This document shows, in pieces, positions 13,861 to 14,453 of a DNA stretch of 14,453 nt (its first letter is position 1; each line of letters opens with the position of its first letter). The notes beneath the pieces are model-generated. The model was not told the DNA's origin. It saw only the letters and a program-made list of their open reading frames with translations, and did not search any database. The position numbers and the translations under genes are program-made. This DNA comes from Singulisphaera sp. GP187 (GTDB lineage: Bacteria; Pseudomonadota; Gammaproteobacteria; Burkholderiales; Burkholderiaceae_C), in contig CALPYQ020000008.1 in assembly GCA_943327965.2 (NCBI GenBank), positions 1 to 14,453 of the forward strand. Direction: 5' to 3'.

Positions 13861-14453
13861 ATGGGACTCTCAGGAAAAGCTGCCATTGTGGGTGCAGCCC
13901 AATACAAGCCAGAAAAATACAGCACGGCGCCCCGCATGTTTCACTTGGAGCAGGTTGCAGACTTGGCCACCCAAGCGCTGGACGATGCCGGACTCTCCTT
14001 GGCCGATGTGGATGGTTTGATTACATTAGGCCCCCAATTCCATGAAGCAGGCATGTTCATTCCAGCCATGGCGGGTGAGTATTTGGGAACACGACTGAAT
14101 TTTGCAGAAGTGGTTGACTTAGGTGGCGCCAGCTCCGTAGGCATGGTGTGGCGCGCAGCCGCTGCCATTGAACTGGGCATGTGTGACACCGTGGTTTGCG
14201 TCATACCGGCGCGCATGGCGCCCACCGCGCCCCATGACGATCACATTGCCGAGGTCATGCGGGCCTCTCGATTTGGCGGCCACAGCACACGCTTTGGCGC
14301 ACCCGAAGCCGAAATGGATTTGCCTTACGGCCACATGGCCCAAAACACGGGCTACGCCATGATTGCGCAGCGATATGCCTCGGTGCATGGCTATGACGCC
14401 GCCGCACTGGCGCGCATTGCCGTGGACCAACGCTTCAATGCTTGCCACAACCC
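13861..14453 (+). CDS. Thiolase-like SCP-x/Ltp-family protein, 5' part (3' end beyond window)
   Basis: An open frame of 197 complete codons runs from ATG 13861 to the window end. AAAGGAAA (13851-13858) precedes the start. The N-terminus (GKAAIVGAAQY), the LADVDGLITLG block (47-57) and the C-terminal piece YAMIAQRYASVHGYD (165-179) are typical of SCP-2-type thiolase-like proteins, such as actinobacterial Ltp proteins. At the position of the thiolase nucleophile loop it reads DLGGASSVGM (86-95), so the catalytic Cys seems absent, as in the aldolase-type members (for example Ltp2) that work with an OB-fold DUF35 partner. Full-length relatives have about 390 residues, so roughly half is visible. 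A role in retro-aldol cleavage of a steroid side chain or another acyl-CoA is inference. The partner gene would be expected just downstream. Confidence 0.78.
   Translation, partial: MGLSGKAAIVGAAQYKPEKYSTAPRMFHLEQVADLATQALDDAGLSLADVDGLITLGPQFHEAGMFIPAMAGEYLGTRLNFAEVVDLGGASSVGMVWRAAAAIELGMCDTVVCVIPARMAPTAPHDDHIAEVMRASRFGGHSTRFGAPEAEMDLPYGHMAQNTGYAMIAQRYASVHGYDAAALARIAVDQRFNACHN

Noticed and set aside
1..14453. Mobile elements, CRISPR arrays, phage or defence genes
   Set aside because: No transposase, integrase, regular repeat array or defence-type domain was seen on either strand; the window is an ordinary-looking catabolic island.

Overview
The window is a block of steroid-catabolism genes, all on the + strand, covering degradation of the last two steroid rings (C and D, the HIP or methylhexahydroindanedione-propionate stage). 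Several proteins match, by remembered sequence, the actinobacterial KstR2-regulon enzymes IpdC, EchA20, FadE31, FadE32, FadA6, FadE30 and IpdF. Gene content, middling GC (about mid-50s % by eye), heavy use of TTG leucine codons and a LuxR-type (TeiR/TesR-like) regulator instead of a TetR-type KstR2 suggest a betaproteobacterium, probably a Burkholderiales/Comamonadaceae member. The genus cannot be fixed from this sequence.

Layout. Positions 1-9906 form a tight operon with gaps of at most 17 nt and several stop/start overlaps: the last codons of an upstream gene (possibly a CoA-transferase-like IpdB), ipdC, echA20, a fadE31/fadE32-type acyl-CoA dehydrogenase pair, fadA6, an MFE-2-type short-chain dehydrogenase (SDR), an amidase-signature hydrolase, and a second dehydrogenase pair ending in fadE30. 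An 89-nt gap (9907-9995) with two small inverted repeats precedes a second block, ipdF, a MaoC/HtdZ-like hydratase and a thiolase (9996-12484). A recognisable sigma70-type promoter (12494-12521) then drives a LuxR-family regulator (12599-13723). After a 137-nt spacer comes the 5' part of a thiolase-like (SCP-x/Ltp) gene that runs off the window.

How the genes may work together (family knowledge plus inference). The FadE30 pair, the MaoC hydratase, the MFE-2-type SDR and the second thiolase can make one beta-oxidation turn that shortens the propionyl side chain of HIP-CoA. IpdF and IpdC then adjust the oxidation state of the indene-carboxyl-CoA, and EchA20 hydrolyses ring D. IpdAB, presumably just upstream, opens ring C. 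FadA6 and the FadE31/32 pair process the linear methyl-oxo-diacyl-CoA toward acetyl-, propionyl- and succinyl-CoA. The amidase has no place in this scheme and is the main functional puzzle. The Ltp-like protein lacks the usual nucleophilic cysteine and may be an aldolase or a partner of an OB-fold protein.

No RNA genes, insertion sequences, CRISPR arrays or long repeats were seen. Ortholog names rest on recalled reference sequences and were not searched.
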